Shown here: positions 33,520 to 46,239 of the stretch, in pieces
Position numbering within the stretch: the stretch's first letter is position 1
Layout: each line of letters begins with the position of its first letter
Assembly (NCBI GenBank): GCA_961205875.1
Contig: OY540817.1
Coordinates: 12,497,001-12,561,000 of the forward strand
Direction of reading: 5' to 3'
Length of the DNA: 64,000 bases
DNA from: Sialis fuliginosa
Lineage: Eukaryota; Arthropoda; Insecta; Megaloptera; Sialidae
Position numbers and translations under genes: made by a program
Notes under the pieces: generated by a model
Databases searched by the model: none
What the model saw: the letters and a program-made list of their open reading frames with translations, nothing else
Told to the model about the DNA's origin: nothing

Positions 33520-36175
33520 AATATCACATTCATATGTGTATTATATAACATATGATGATTGTATAAATTTTGACAAACTATTGTAAATTATATATACATA
33601 CAGAGTTAGTCAAAGGCAAGGACCGGGTCATTTATTTGCGTAAATTTAAATTATAAAAACTGCTTTAATAACAGTTTAATGGGAAATTCAAACGTATTGT
33701 TAGGTAAACATTTTTTTTTATTCACGAACGACGCGATGCGGACGTTATAATTTTTTTTTTTAAATGGCAATATAGATCATATTTGGTTTATAATTAGGTC
33801 GTTATAATACATTTTATAAATTCTTAATTTTTGAAAACTTTAAGTAACAAATAGAGTAAGCTCTGTGTTATAATTTTGGATTTCAACTTAAGTTTTCACT
33901 CTAGTGCCTAATTTATCTGTTTTCAATTATTTTTCAACTATAGAGAACTTAATAACTTAATTATTTTTAGATACATAACTTATACGTAACATGAAATTTC
34001 GGATAAATATAATTTTTTTGAATCAATTTACAAAATTGGAGAAAATAATCCGGCTTGAAAATTATTTTTGAATTCGCTGAAATATTCATTTTTTTAATAT
34101 TAATATGAGAAGAATTTTTAAACAATTTGAAACCAGCTAAATGGGTAATCTAATTATTTATGAAAATAAAAGCATTTATTATTACAACTATCAATTAAAT
34201 AGATGCATAGAAATAATAATATCTAATGCGTGTTAAACTATTGAAATATCAAATAAATAAAAAGCCATTGACAAAACAACATTTTTTTAAACAGAGAAAT
34301 TATTATAACTATTTAAATTTTTACTATTAATATAACGCTTTATTTCAAGTCTTCCAAGCTACCGATTAACATTAATCAATCGAGATTAACTTTTAAACAA
34401 TTTGAAACTAGCTCAGTGGGTAAAAATTATGAAATTTTTTTACTGATATGAAGGGTTACCTGACAAATCTCAATACTTTTCATGGGATTTATTCTAACAA
34501 CATTTTTATTTTATTTACCTCATATATGTATGTTAAACCATCCCTACTAAACCTACTATGATCGGCTCGTTAGCACATTCCTATTACATCTTGTGCCCTT
34601 GTTATCAGTTATAAACAAATTAACATTCAAGGAGATGATCCATTGATGAAAAAGAAAAATTTTCTACTGAAGACCAAAAACAATTATATTATTTATTATG
34701 AAAAGGTACAAATATTTTCTCAGGATTTTTAAGATTTGTGTAAAAAATCGAATTTATTCGACACTGTATAAATAAGTTTTCATAAATGTATATTAAAATG
34801 TTTAGTATGCAAGTAAGAGAAAGACATAAACCTAAATGTTATCTACGTACCTAAACTGTATAGAAAAAACCAAATCTAATAAAAAACACATGTATCATAT
34901 AAAATCCATATCAAATGATCGTGAGCATTTGAATTGACTAAATATGCTTCTCTCCTCGGGCTGGAATTGACGTTATAAAGTAGATTTTAAAATGATTTTT
35001 ACTACGTTGGTGGCATAGTCATCAGGTCAAGAGACACCAAACACTTTTATATTATGTGTATTTAACTAAATGTATAATAAAATTCATCTACGGCAATTTT
35101 ATTGTCATATATTTCATTCTTAAAGTAGGTTTATCAACGAAAAACATTGCTATTTTGTAAGGAAATATATTGTGTAAAGTCAAGCCTATATTTTTTTCTT
35201 TAAAGTACAACAAGGGCTTGTAGTTTATTGGTTGTGTTAGATATGGAGATGGGTTTATTCATTTTTACAGTTTCTAAGTGACCTTTGGGTTTTAGTTATG
35301 CAAATTATTTCACAGCCAGCTCTGCTATCATTTTAAAAATTGTATTCTTTTATCTTTATTTTTTTGTGAAGATAATAAAAATAACTTTCAAGTTATTTTA
35401 AGAAAATTATATGACCTTTGACATGTATAAAGTTTGAATTTTATGTAAATATTTATTTATTGTTAGATTTTTGTGTAATTTCGATCCACACATTCTTCAA
35501 TGACTTTTGTTAAAGGATATTTACAATACATGTTAGTAGATGACTCATAAAGAAAATTTTGTTATTTAATGTAAAAACATTCATTTACAATCTAATTAAA
35601 ATTATATATTATTTTTTTATGTATGTAGGTAGATACTTTGTTATTTGATATTATAATGAATAATTCGAACATTTGTTATTTTTTTTTTTTAATTCAACTA
35701 ATTAATATACACAATTTAATTTTTTGTTGTTGTTGTTTTTATAACATGAAGTTTTTTACTGATTAAAGTGTGTTAAATGTTTTAATTTTTATTTGTACCT
35801 TATAGATCTAATCGAAATCTATAATGTGAGACCAAAATCCGCGTGGTAGCTGCTCTGAATGTCGATTTTAAATTTATGCTAGCGCGCAAAGCTGATTTCA
35901 ACGCGTTATATCAAGTTTCTTAAATGCTCACCCAGTATAAATAATATTTTTCAAACGACTGGAGTCGTCGAATCATTCACTGAAAATATTTGTTCAAAAA
36001 GAACTAGTCATTCATCTCTACTGGAAGTTATATAAATTACATAAATTATTTTATAAAATAGTACTTATTGCACATTGCTACAATCTATAATCAGATCGAA
36101 ATCGAACATTACACACTATACTCTCATACTGATACGAAACTTGTAACCAAGAATCGGAACAAATCAGACATAATC
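33520..36175. other. A+T-rich DNA, no gene seen
   Basis: A direct repeat of about 30 bp is present: ttttaaacaatttgaaacca, gctaaatgggtaa (34116-34148) recurs as ttttaaacaatttgaaacta, gctcagtgggtaa (34391-34423). The second copy resembles a tRNA A box, but no B box follows. Other sequence is unremarkable. Confidence 0.5.
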
Positions 36176-36202
36176 CAAGATCTACGCGGACTCATTTGAT
36201 AA

Positions 36203-36343
36203 ATGACGGGATCTGCAGTACCGACAGTGGTAGCGCGATTTCACCAGACACACCTACAGACCCCTGCCTTATCGGCTGCGCGATGGAAACCGTGTGAATA
36301 TCGCGGCGACAGACCCGATGTTGCAGCTAGGTTTTCTTTCTAA
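36203..36343 (+). CDS. Possible 46-aa small ORF in a G+C island (uncertain)
   Basis: The frame starts MTGSAVPTVVARFHQTHLQT and ends DRPDVAARFSF before TAA at 36341-36343, with a stop codon directly upstream of the ATG. The island (about 36180-36345) is much richer in G+C than its surroundings, and the frame uses many G/C third positions, which is unlike the accidental frames elsewhere. The context before the ATG (TAA) is not a strong insect start context. No domain is recognised. It could equally be part of a spliced exon, a 5' leader or conserved non-coding DNA. Confidence 0.2.
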   Translation: MTGSAVPTVVARFHQTHLQTPALSAARWKPCEYRGDRPDVAARFSF

Positions 36344-36349
36344 AGTTGT

Positions 36350-36690
36350 AGGTCGCAAATGCATACACTCTTTAAATTATTTATGGACATGATGATAATT
36401 ACCAGCGTATATTTGTGTAATTGATGTCGACTATTTTGTTATAATTTATTTGTTTATATGATTGCGTGGGTTTGTTTATTGTATTTGCATATTATAGTCA
36501 TTATTTATTATATGCATTTCGTATTGTGGGAAATGTTTAGATTGATATGATATTTGCTGATTTTATTTATTTTCAATTTATACTTTCTAGTTTCTTATAA
36601 GGAATATCTAAGTTATTCAGACGCAAAAAATAATTAACTTTATTCGTGAAAATTGGTAATTTTTTTTTATTATTATCGATTTTTGTGGGT
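36350..36690. other. A+T-rich DNA, no gene seen
   Basis: No supported feature. Confidence 0.5.
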
Positions 36691-36696
36691 AGATAT

Positions 36697-36930
36697 TAGG
36701 GCTGCACGCTGGGATAAGATTAGACGATATTTAGGTGTCTGTAACTGAACGCATTTCGGTCTAGATTATCTCGTTCCAATTTCGTCTCGCGGAAGCTGAA
36801 ACATTCTTGTATCGATCTCGTTACTGAGAACTGACTTTTATCTAAAGAATCGAATAGTAAAATTTTACTGATTATTGATGATTAAAAAAAACCGAAACTT
36901 CATAATTTAAGGCCCATATCGAGCTCTACT
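36697..36930 (+). mobile_element. hAT-like 'TAGGGCTGCACG' end, 5' part only
   Basis: TAGGGCTGCACGCTGGGATA is followed by 'ttcggtctagattatctcgt', 'ttcgtctcgcggaagc' and 'atcgatctcgttactgag', the same subterminal tctcg repeats as in 31036-31483. The right end was not found. Confidence 0.55.
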
Positions 36931-36934
36931 TTAA

Positions 36935-38070
36935 ACCTTTTTATTTTAAGTAAACTTACTTGTAGTATCGAATTATTGTATCATAAATTAAATAAATATA
37001 CTAAAAGTTTTGTTAAAAGTACATTTGTTGATTTTTAGACTTCATCATGCGAATTATTTATAGTTTTTTTTTTCAAATGGTATTTAAAATTCAATAGCCT
37101 ATATATGTATGTAAAAAAATGTTTACTTGAGCAATTAAAAAAATCTTGTCTTCGAAATATAAATGAAATTTAGAAAGTACAAGCTTTAAAAACAGCTTAG
37201 GTTTTTAAAATCCGATCATTATTCGCGAAAATACAGTGATTTGAAAATCATCAAAATTTTGACATTTTTATTTTTGGAATAATTTGCTAATATTAAGATC
37301 ATTTTGTTTTTGGTTTAGAAGAAACTGGGATTATATCTTTATTGTAATAATAATTGTAAATAATATTATAATTTAATATTATTACCACTGATCCAACAAT
37401 AAGAAAGTTCTACAAGAATTAAAAATTTACAAAAAGCACAATAAATAAATTTACTTTAGATCGCTTTCTGAAATTTAAAAAGTATTTTTTTAAACCGTGT
37501 ACCGATTGAAGCTGACCACTTCACTTCAATAATAAGGAATTAAAAGAAATAAAATACCAAACACGGTACAATACACGTTCACTTTAATCTTGTAATGTAT
37601 GTTTACGTATATTACAGTAACATTGTCAAATTTACAATATTTATGTGCCACATTACAATATTGGGACCATATAATTTGGTTTTATTCTCGAAAATATGCA
37701 AATTTTCTTCTCATGTCCAGTACTGTGTAATATTTTATAAGTTTTCAGTTTTTTTATCCTCTCACGAAATAACCTGTTTAAAGTAATATAATTTAAGAAT
37801 GCATTACCATTAAATAACAAACAAAATTATAATTTAAAATATTATTATGTTATAATTATAATATTAATGGCGCACTAAAAAATAATTGAATTTTTATTAC
37901 TGCTATTATTTGATTATTAAGTAGCTTTTATGCTTGTTTTATAATTAATATTAAATACTGATATTGTTTACTTTTACTTTTATTAATACGGTTTTGATCT
38001 TTTTAAAAATAGAATAGACCATATTTAAAAAAAAAAAACTCATTAATGTTTTTGTCTACTAGTAAATATA
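36935..38070. other. A+T-rich DNA, no gene seen
   Basis: No supported feature; a 63-codon frame at 37595-37786 has no coding character. Confidence 0.5.
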
Positions 38071-38076
38071 ATAATA

Positions 38077-38534
38077 TAAGGTACCAGTCTTGACCCCATT
38101 CAGAGTAAGGTATAATGTTTTTTGGGAATGATGGGCTTCTTTTTTGTAATTCTCATATATTTAAGTACCAATAAAACAAGTACCTCTTTATTAAATCAAT
38201 TTAACTACCAAAGTTCGCAAATATAGTTTATTTTTTTTAATTATAGCTTTTTATTTTGTTATAAATTTTTTCTCCAGTAATGGATAAAGTAAAACCAGTA
38301 ATAGGCACCTTGTGATGGACACTTGCTAATGATTACAAAATGATAAGTACTACGACACAAAAGTAATAAAATAAAGAATTGTAAAATTGTTAACAATGTA
38401 AAACAGATGCTGTGATTATATTAATATATAATTATATTATATATTATTATTACTTTAAATATCCACCATTTTGACACCCATTGACTGATTGTCATCAAAT
38501 TAAGCTGTTTTACAGTTAAGTGTCTATATATTAC
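38077..38534 (+). mobile_element. TAAGG-TIR MITE, copy M4 (3' truncated)
   Basis: It starts TAAGGTACCAGTCTTGACCC after TA (38075-38076). The interior matches M3 through 'gtaattctcatatatttaag', 'aaaaccagtaataggcacct', 'ccaccattttgacacccatt' and 'gttttacagttaagtgtcta', then similarity stops near 38534. The right inverted repeat is missing. Confidence 0.8.
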
Positions 38535-38790
38535 GAGTCAGCACTTATTTTAATTTATAATTCATAATAATATTTGTCTATTGAATCAGCATCATAATAG
38601 TCAATCTTTTTTAATTATCAAAAATACAATTTTTTGTTTCGAAAAACATTAATTTATTAACAATAAACATAGACAATATACAAGCGGATTAATTTCATAA
38701 AACAAATAAATTCGTACAAGTTAATGATGTACAACCCTATTAGATCATAAATACACAAGGTGTATGCATATTTATGTATGGATGTATAGA

Positions 38791-39223
38791 CAGTGGCTTT
38801 ACGAAATAAAAACAATAGGGTCTAATTTTTTTGTTAATTTTTTCCAATTTTCAAAACTTAACTTGTAAAAAAATATATAATAATAAAATTTGTACTGTCA
38901 TGGAATTTATAAAGTTAGGCATCAAATTACTGTTATCAGTAATAAGAGCTTTTCTTTTAAGATCCGACAATATTTGGATTGGTTATTTATGAGACGAATT
39001 ACATACATACATAGATATTATAACCACATTATGGTATCTTTTTTTCTTTATTTTAATTTTTTAATTTATCAAATAGATAAATTCACCTTTATATGCTATT
39101 TATAGAAATCAATAATCGATTATTAAAAATCATTAAGGAAATACAAAAATTGTATTTTAATAACAGTATATTTAAAAAAGAAAAAGAAAACAGTACCCTA
39201 TTGTTTTATGTATGACGCCACTG
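38791..39223. mobile_element. hAT-like MITE (433 bp), degraded duplication
   Basis: The left end CAGTGGCTTTACGAAATAAA, then aacaatagggt, is mirrored by the right end read inwards, CAGTGGCGTCATACATAAAA, then caatagggta. Flanking octamers are TGTATAGA and TGTATGTG (5 of 8 identical), compatible with an old 8-bp duplication. The interior is A+T-rich; the 71-codon frame at 38890-39105 inside it is not a gene. Confidence 0.75.
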
Positions 39224-39229
39224 TGTATG

Positions 39230-41095
39230 TGTTCTTTTACGTGTAGATTTTTTCCCGATTTCAGAGATAATATTTCATTGAAATATTTTCTATACCGAGC
39301 CATAATTTAGGATTTCTCTTGTTAACTCTAGATTTAAGTCGACGTGGCTCTCTATAGGTGACATCTGTATATAAACACGATATATTATAATCCAGGTACG
39401 TGTTTGTGTAATTTATTATGATGTTAAAGATTAACTCCTGTGGAGTTAAATTTACAATACCAGAACTTATATGGTAGTCGATATTATGTAACTTCATATA
39501 CACACAGTCATACCTGGCAATGGTAGGTAACCATTGGCTAGTGGATCATTTGTTAACTAACATTTTGTCAAGAGCCCCCCTTCTCCAATATAAAAATTTG
39601 AATTAAATATTAATAACATCTACGTATAAAATAAAGCCTCACCAGTCAGTATATGGAAGCTTTTTCTGACTTTTGGGAGCATATTGGTATCATTTTTACA
39701 AATTATTAATTCATGAAAATAAAACATAAATCTAAGTAAAATATATTAACCAATATATTTTTTATTACCGATAAATTATAGATTTTTTAATAAATACCTA
39801 CAAATATGTAAAATTGTTACTTGTTTTAAGCTAGTAATTTTGGTTATTTAAAATAAAAATTTATGAAAATTATTAATTCATCATTGTTTAAATTGTTTAT
39901 ATTTTGAAAAATTATTAATATAATAGCTAAATTGTTTATAAACACTTAAATAAACATGTATACACAAAATTCATTATTTTGCATGTATTTTTACAGATGT
40001 GAATTTAATTGTTATAAATAATGATACAGATTAGTGAAATTAAAAATAACCAGTTTGAAATAAACAATAGGTAAATAAGTATTTTTTATTCAAACCGGAT
40101 ATAAAGTTGACTAGTGCATTCAGACACGAATTTTTAATAAATCCTTATAAGGTTGGTGAATAAGTTGAAAGTGCAAGTTAAAATTAAATTATCTCATTTC
40201 GGATTTAAGAAAGGTTAAAGATCGCAGAATTAAATTTGTTAATGCACCCACGAAAATCTTGTTTTATGTTCGGATTTCATGATTTGGCTATAAAATAAAA
40301 GATCACGAGAGTATTAAATGTGAAAAATCTGCAGTCAATACAGATTATGTTGTTTTAAAGAAACATAAACATACCTACTGTTGAATCCGTATATTTAATG
40401 CATATATAACAAGTAAAATTAATATTTTATTATAATTTTGGATTTTACAAAAAAAAGTTAATACGGATCGGTTTTAATCCAATTTAGGAGCATCACTCAC
40501 TTTAACTAACTTTATTATAGGTAACTAATTTTATTAATTTTTTACAAACATTTCATTCAAAATTGAACAAATAACCTCTCAGGAAAAAATATAATAGATT
40601 AGTATCAAATTAGTTTTAATTTCCCAAAATTTTGGTCTTCGTTGATTAGAATAGATCTACTTAGATCTATGTAGATCAAAATGCAGATCTACAGAGATCT
40701 CTCTATTTTTTCCCGAGAAGATCTAATAAAGTTTAAGAGGAACTCCTTAGACTTCCTTAAACCTTTCCATGGATTTCCGGTAACCATAAATTTTTAAAGG
40801 TTCAATAAAATATTTTTAATATTTTAAAATTTTTCTCCAATGACTTTTAAAAGAGATTATAAAATGTACTGATAATGGAAATCTGAATTTTATGGTATGA
40901 TGTGACTTATCAAGTCAACTATTAAAATGTACATATTTTTTACATTCTTTTTTAACTATATGTATTATGAGTTACGTTTCAATTTGCAAACAAAAATTCA
41001 ATCTTTAAAATGTAATTTTATTTTTGTATTATTTTTCTAGCTATAATTTTAATGGCTATTATTGTTTTTTTTTTCGAACAAAATAATTTTCTTTC
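39230..41095. other. A+T-rich DNA, no gene seen
   Basis: A short hairpin (caatggtaggtaaccattg, 39518-39536) and a cluster of five AGATCTA-type motifs at 40652-40703 are the only structured items. The 80-codon minus-strand frame at 39261-39503 lacks motifs. Confidence 0.5.
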
Positions 41096-41099
41096 AATT

Positions 41100-41200
41100 A
41101 CAAACTTGAACCTGAACCCGAACTTGAACCCTAAAAAAATAACGGGTTTTGAATCCAAATAGTTTGCAATATGTTGAATCCAAACCCGGTTCAAGTGAGG
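41100..41200. mobile_element. Remnant with 'gaaccCgaac' iterations, hAT-like subterminal repeats
   Basis: 'ttgaacctgaacccgaactt', 'gaaccctaaaaaaataacgg', 'gttttgaatccaaatag' and 'aatccaaacccggttcaag' form direct and inverted iterations of gaaccc/gggttc. This layout is like the Ccg repeats of 58902-60957, but no ends or duplication could be fixed. Confidence 0.35.
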
Positions 41201-41204
41201 TATG

Positions 41205-42028
41205 AAGAAAATCTCGTGTACTTATTGAATTGCAAATATCAGAGCACTTTTTCTCATGAGTTCGGCGACACCTTTGTGAATATTTTTTGTAGACTCATTG
41301 TCGGCCTAACGTCACCGTCCATAAGTTTATTTTGTATAAGAACAGATAAATATTTCAAAGACGATTCTCACATGTTTAAACTGGATTAGTGCTAGCGGAA
41401 ATTCAGAACGCGTGCGCAGAAACGAGTTACAGTATGTCCATGTCCTTATTGAAATCAGATATATATTTATGCAATAGATCTACAGCATGTGTGCAGTTGT
41501 AGATCGCCCGCCAACGTACACATGCTTATATAAACTGCACTACTTGTCAGTTATGAGAAATAGCGCGGTTACAGTAGTACTGCTTACAGTTAATGAAATC
41601 GCTTTGCAAATGTGGTTTTTCATCTAATAGGCATGATGCCTAATTTTTAAAAACTATTTTATGATGATCTTACGTGTCTCTTATTTCCAAAAAAAATGCT
41701 TATTTCTGCAGAAAATAAAGGTTTAATCACAAAAATTGACCCTTTTAAAACTAATTTTGAATTTGACGCCAAAACGCTCGTAGGTGTCATGGCGCATTTT
41801 TGACGTCACGCCTATGTAAACACTCCTTGTCAACTATAATAAATCCTTGTTCTAATGTTTCTCGGTTTTACTTTTGGTAACACAAAACTGAGCAAATTGA
41901 TAATTTAAAACCACAAAATAATTTATAAACGTCATCCACTCTGACTGGTGTTTTATCAGTGATGACGGATTGCTGTATTTTGCGTTTTTATTTTAACAAA
42001 AATCATATTAATCTCGCTTTTAATATAA
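41205..42028. other. No supported gene
   Basis: G+C-richer bits at 41395-41420 (cgcgtgcgcag) and 41790-41815 (tgacgtcacgcc, a CRE-like palindrome) are noted. No coding frame is credible. Confidence 0.45.
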
Positions 42029-42030
42029 AA

Positions 42031-42404
42031 AAATGTTAATGGTGAACATTTAAACTAATTATTAGTATAATTTATTAATTAATTATTGTATTATCAAAAC
42101 AACTGCTTTACATTGTTTTAAATTTGACAATACTTTATTTTATATCTTTTGTGTCGTAGTACTTATCTGTGTGCTCATTACTGGTTTTACCTTTGTCATT
42201 ACTGGAGAAAAAACATGAACAAAATAAAAGGCTATAATAAAAAAAAAAAACTATATTTGCAGACTTTGGCAATTAAATTGATTAAATTAAGAGTTACTTC
42301 TTTATTAGTAACATGAGTTCATGAGAATTACAAAAAACAACCCCATTAATCCAAAAAAACGAAAACTTGCTCTTATAGCGGCAATAACTGGTGCCTTTAC
42401 CTTA
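42031..42404 (-). mobile_element. TAAGG-TIR MITE, copy M5 (one end missing)
   Basis: The end at 42404, read inwards, is TAAGGTAAAGGCACCAGTTA, flanked by TA (42405-42406). Its first 20 bases are identical to M3. The interior follows M3 in reverse (cattactggttttacctttg, gagttacttctttattagta), and fades near 42031, before the other inverted repeat. Confidence 0.8.
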
Positions 42405-42437
42405 TAAATTGTTTTATAAATTCACATAAGTACATTA

Positions 42438-42569
42438 GTGTAAACACAGTATATACAAGCGGCCGCTTTGAGCGCTCGGTTTGTTGAGAGCATTCAGAAA
42501 CATGGGCGACAGGTCCGCGTACGCCTGACTCGAATCCGCAATTGCACGCCGAACTTCACCAATACTAGA
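42438..42569 (-). other. Open frame in a G+C island; coding status unclear
   Basis: The minus strand is open for 44 codons between a TGA at 42570-42572 and a TAA at 42435-42437. It reads SSIGEVRRAIADSSQAYADL and then SPMFLNALNKPSAQSGR, with many G/C third positions. A minus-strand 'gttgatctag' before it could serve as an acceptor, and no strong donor follows. The plus strand is open too, for about 58 codons. The island continues to about 42640. No family is recognised. Confidence 0.2.
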
Positions 42570-42644
42570 TCAACGGTACCTAATATGTGTAGCATATCAT
42601 TCCAGTTCCCGCCTGTTTAAATGCCACGATCGGATCTCTAATTT

Positions 42645-43565
42645 ATAAACGTTGATACTTCAAAGAAGATGCGACTCTTTTCTAGTGTCCAAAGTTAAGA
42701 TATCCATCTAAATAAGGTGACTATGTTATTTAACAGTTGATATTGTGGATATACGAATTTTGAAAGAATACGTTCGGGATAGAAAAGAAACGTTTAAAAT
42801 AAAAGAAACTTTCTTGTACGTAATACTGAAAGTGATCAGTGCATGTGATTCTAATTTTGTTAAAATAGTATTTTTGACAAACTAATAAAATAAATTAAAG
42901 AAAATAATATTCTCTACAACAAGCATCAAATTAATTTTTAAACGTGGATACTTAACTGGAAACAGATATTTACTCTTGTCAATTTTTGAATTTTCGAATT
43001 ATTTTTGAAATAAGAAAAAATTGTTTTCTATAAAATATGTTACGTTGATATTTTAATTTATACGGACACTCTAAGACAGACTTTACCTTAAAATTACTAA
43101 AATAAGTCTGATACGGTTTAGGGAATCCCAAAACGCGGACATTGATGAAAACTCAGTAAAAAAATATCAAGATGAGTAACTTATTTTCTCCGCGAGTGAG
43201 AAATAAAAAAAGTATGTCTTGAGTTGAGAACACTTATAATGACATAGCGATTGCAAAAACGAAAATATCCACATTCACTCACACTCACGCACGTTCCATG
43301 ATTTACGTGTAAAAGTGCATTTTGTTTGCACGCTTAATTGGACACCATCTCATTAATAGAGAAATTCTTTATTAGTCGGTATTTTCAGACAGACAGTGTT
43401 GAATTACTTTCGCGTTCATTACTCTTGATAAGAAAAAAACATTTCAAGATTCCATAGACTAGAGTGATAATTAATTTCTGATCACGAATCTAGATATAAA
43501 AAATAGTTTAGTTTGATTTTCTTTATTATACTTGACGCCATATTCATACCAATATTGTCAATGCG
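42645..43565. other. A+T-rich DNA, no gene seen
   Basis: No supported feature. Confidence 0.5.
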
Positions 43566-43569
43566 AAAG

Positions 43570-43735
43570 TAACTCTGTCTGTCAGAACTGATCTTCATAA
43601 AATTTGGTAGGGAGATAGCTTGCATCTTGGGGAAGGATATAGGCTACTTTGTATCTCGAAAATTGATTAGATAAAATAAAAAAACAAATTCCACGAGGAC
43701 AAAATCGTGGGTAACAGCAAGTAATGTATATATTA
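43570..43735 (+). repeat. Lepidopteran retroposon-like tail
   Basis: 'aactctgtctgtcagaactg', 'cataaaatttggtagggaga', 'ggatataggctactttgtat', 'ccacgaggacaaaatcgtgg' and 'gtaacagcaagtaatg' follow the usual order of an abundant lepidopteran repeat (acaaaatttggtacagagata ... ataggctacttt ... cgcgggcaacagctagt). Confidence 0.65.
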
Positions 43736-43739
43736 TATA

Positions 43740-46040
43740 ATCAATATTGTTACAAAATCAGAAAAAATACAAATGCTTAGCCCACAATTTTGCTCTAATA
43801 CTTACATCCCAAAGAAGTCAGCATGTTATAATTCATGCGAAAAATACAACGGATGTTTTTAATATGGAACGTGGAATTATTGAGTGAGGGTAGAAAACAT
43901 TATTTAAAAATGAGTAATTCGTTTCGGATAAATGTTGCAAAAGTAACTTTCTTTATGGTATATACAATCGATTTATTAACGATTAATTATTATTAGCATG
44001 GTGATGTGACCCCATGCATCAAGTCTTTCGATTTAAATTACACATGTACAAAATAGCACACATTTGCTAGAGAAGTATGTACAAAAACATTGATAAATCT
44101 AGAAAACTATTTAAGGATGATGTATGGTAAACTTGTTATTGATATTATCGACAGATAAGTACTCGCACAAACAAACAATACTCGGTGTACAACACAGATC
44201 GCATTTATCTTGCGTAGACACTGTATGTCACAGACGTCACAAGTCCTATTATTTACATAGTCATTGATATGCGGCGGCTATGATGTATTCTCTGATACAC
44301 ATTGTGGAAAATGTCCACAGCTTGGATTTATTTGCGTGAGAAATTTTATTATTTTCATTTATATAAAATTTTGTTATTCAGGATGGTTGTCAGCTAAAAG
44401 CTCTAATGTTTCGAGGAGAAAGAAGATGACGATATGTGTTTGATCCATAGAGATAATATTATATAGAGACAGTGAACCAGCCTAAAACGATAACTCTCGG
44501 TAGAAAGAGAAAGAACAAGATTGTGGACCACAGAATAAAGATACTCCAGAAACGGCAGTCCACGTCACGTAGATACTCAATATTTTCTTTCTCTTACTAT
44601 TTATGATTGACGCTGACTTACATACATAAACTGCTCTGGCTTACTTTGTCTATGTATACAATGTCTTTGGTTTGACTTTGGAAGGTCATGTAACATCGAA
44701 TTTGAGCTAGCGGTAATTTTGAAATAGTGGTTTTAAGTTGTTTTTTTATAAATCCATTCGAGTTTTGAGAACTTGAATTTGTGTAACTGTTTTGAAAAAG
44801 CTGTATAAGCTTAAATACATGAACCCGGAGTTTCTATTATAACAAAACTGGAGGTCGTCTGACGAAGTTCTACAGCTTTTATATAATATGGATACCTCCT
44901 TTTGTTGCTCTATTTTAAACTTTATAAACACAAAATTAATATGTAATTAAGCTTACATCTCTAACTAGTTGACATGACAGTGTTTGGAGGTACTGTATGT
45001 CATTCAGGGCAATTTAATGAAATTTTCCATTTTTAGTTATTTATGTTAAGATAAGTTCGTTTTAATTTTTATTGTATTAAATTGTTTATACTGCTGTTTA
45101 AAAATTCAGGAATAGGGTTTGGCCGTATGAATAGTACTTTTAATCCACGTAATTATTGTTGCCTCGGCAATTACAATTTTTTTTTAAATACACGTAGTTG
45201 CGGGTATTATGGAGTACGACTATGAAGTATATTAATAATTAACCAGAATCGTAGCGAGGCAAATAGTGTGAAAAGTATACTAATTGTCTAGTACTTCACA
45301 ACTATCCACTTCCGCAAATTTTTTTTGGTAATACAAATAACTCGTAGATTTTTTAAGAGGCTGATTTTCGATTTTTTATTTTTATTTTGTTTTCATTTAA
45401 GAATTCTATTTTTGCCTGCTTGATCTCGTTAAAAGATTAAATTCTCTGTCCAATGAAATGATAAGGGCTGATTTTAAATAATATTATCATAGTTTTCATA
45501 CCTAAAACATGAATGGTGTTCCATATATACCGACCTTACTTTAATATTTACCAATTAAACTTACGTTAAAATATTATAATCTATAGTTATGAGAGATCAG
45601 TTCTTGCATAAATTAATATTAATAGATTGAGTTATTAACGCAAACAACTGCATTTATCTCTAACAGTCGTCAAAATTAAGCGTAATATAATTTGTTGTGC
45701 GTGTACAAATGCGGCCGAATAATTAATAGCCAATGATAAATAGTGCCCCGGGTATGTCGCAAGCTGAGTGAGTTAATAACACCGAGAGTAATTATTCATG
45801 TGGAGTGCATTTAGTCATGTAGAAATGCGCTTGGACCACAGAGATGTTGTCATGTAGTTGGGATTAGCCCAGCTGGTCATCTGGTATGATGTACACGCAA
45901 TGGACACACACGTGCTTACATATTTTATTTGGTGTGTTGCCTTAAAAAATGACGAATTTTAAGCATAAAATTATATAGAGTAAGATGGAATTAGTCCCGC
46001 CATGCCATCGAGAAAATTTGAAATAATTTCATAATGTTGT
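43740..46040. other. A+T-rich DNA, no gene seen
   Basis: Near 45850 'ggattagcccagctggtcat' resembles a tRNA A box, but no B box follows. No gene or delimited repeat could be supported. Confidence 0.5.
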
Positions 46041-46047
46041 TGTATAG

Positions 46048-46172
46048 GGTTGCAGAAGATGAGATTTTTCTCGATTTCATTTTGGTCTCGAGATAGAGAT
46101 TAGATTTGTTCAACAAACTTTCACGAGTTGGATACAGTGCGCGCGCCTCAGTTTGAGGAATCCTGGTGTAAA
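46048..46172. mobile_element. Two hAT-like end remnants
   Basis: TAGGGTTGCAGAAGATGAGA then tttttctcgatttc, with ggtctcgagatagag (46048-46120), belongs to the 'TAGRGCTGCA + tctcg' group. The minus strand of 46140-46172 reads ccaggattcctcaaactgag, gcgcgcgc, a second and different hAT-like end type. Confidence 0.4.
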
Positions 46173-46239
46173 GTTTATCTGTTATCAGAGTTCAGAGATT
46201 TAATTATTAAAATTATAATTAACAAATTTCGTACGTATG

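Noticed and set aside
34391-34423. tRNA A-box-like 'gctcagtgggtaa'
   Set aside because: No B box downstream; the segment is better explained as one half of a direct repeat with 34116-34148.
40652-40703. Cluster of AGATCTA motifs as an operator array
   Set aside because: Spacing is irregular and the motif is A+T-rich; a small imperfect tandem expansion is the simpler reading.
41790-41815. CRE-like TGACGTCA site as a promoter
   Set aside because: A single 8-bp match without start-site signals or a downstream gene is not enough.
45845-45885. Possible SINE head (tagcccagctggtcat)
   Set aside because: Lacks a B box and a tail; no second copy in the window.
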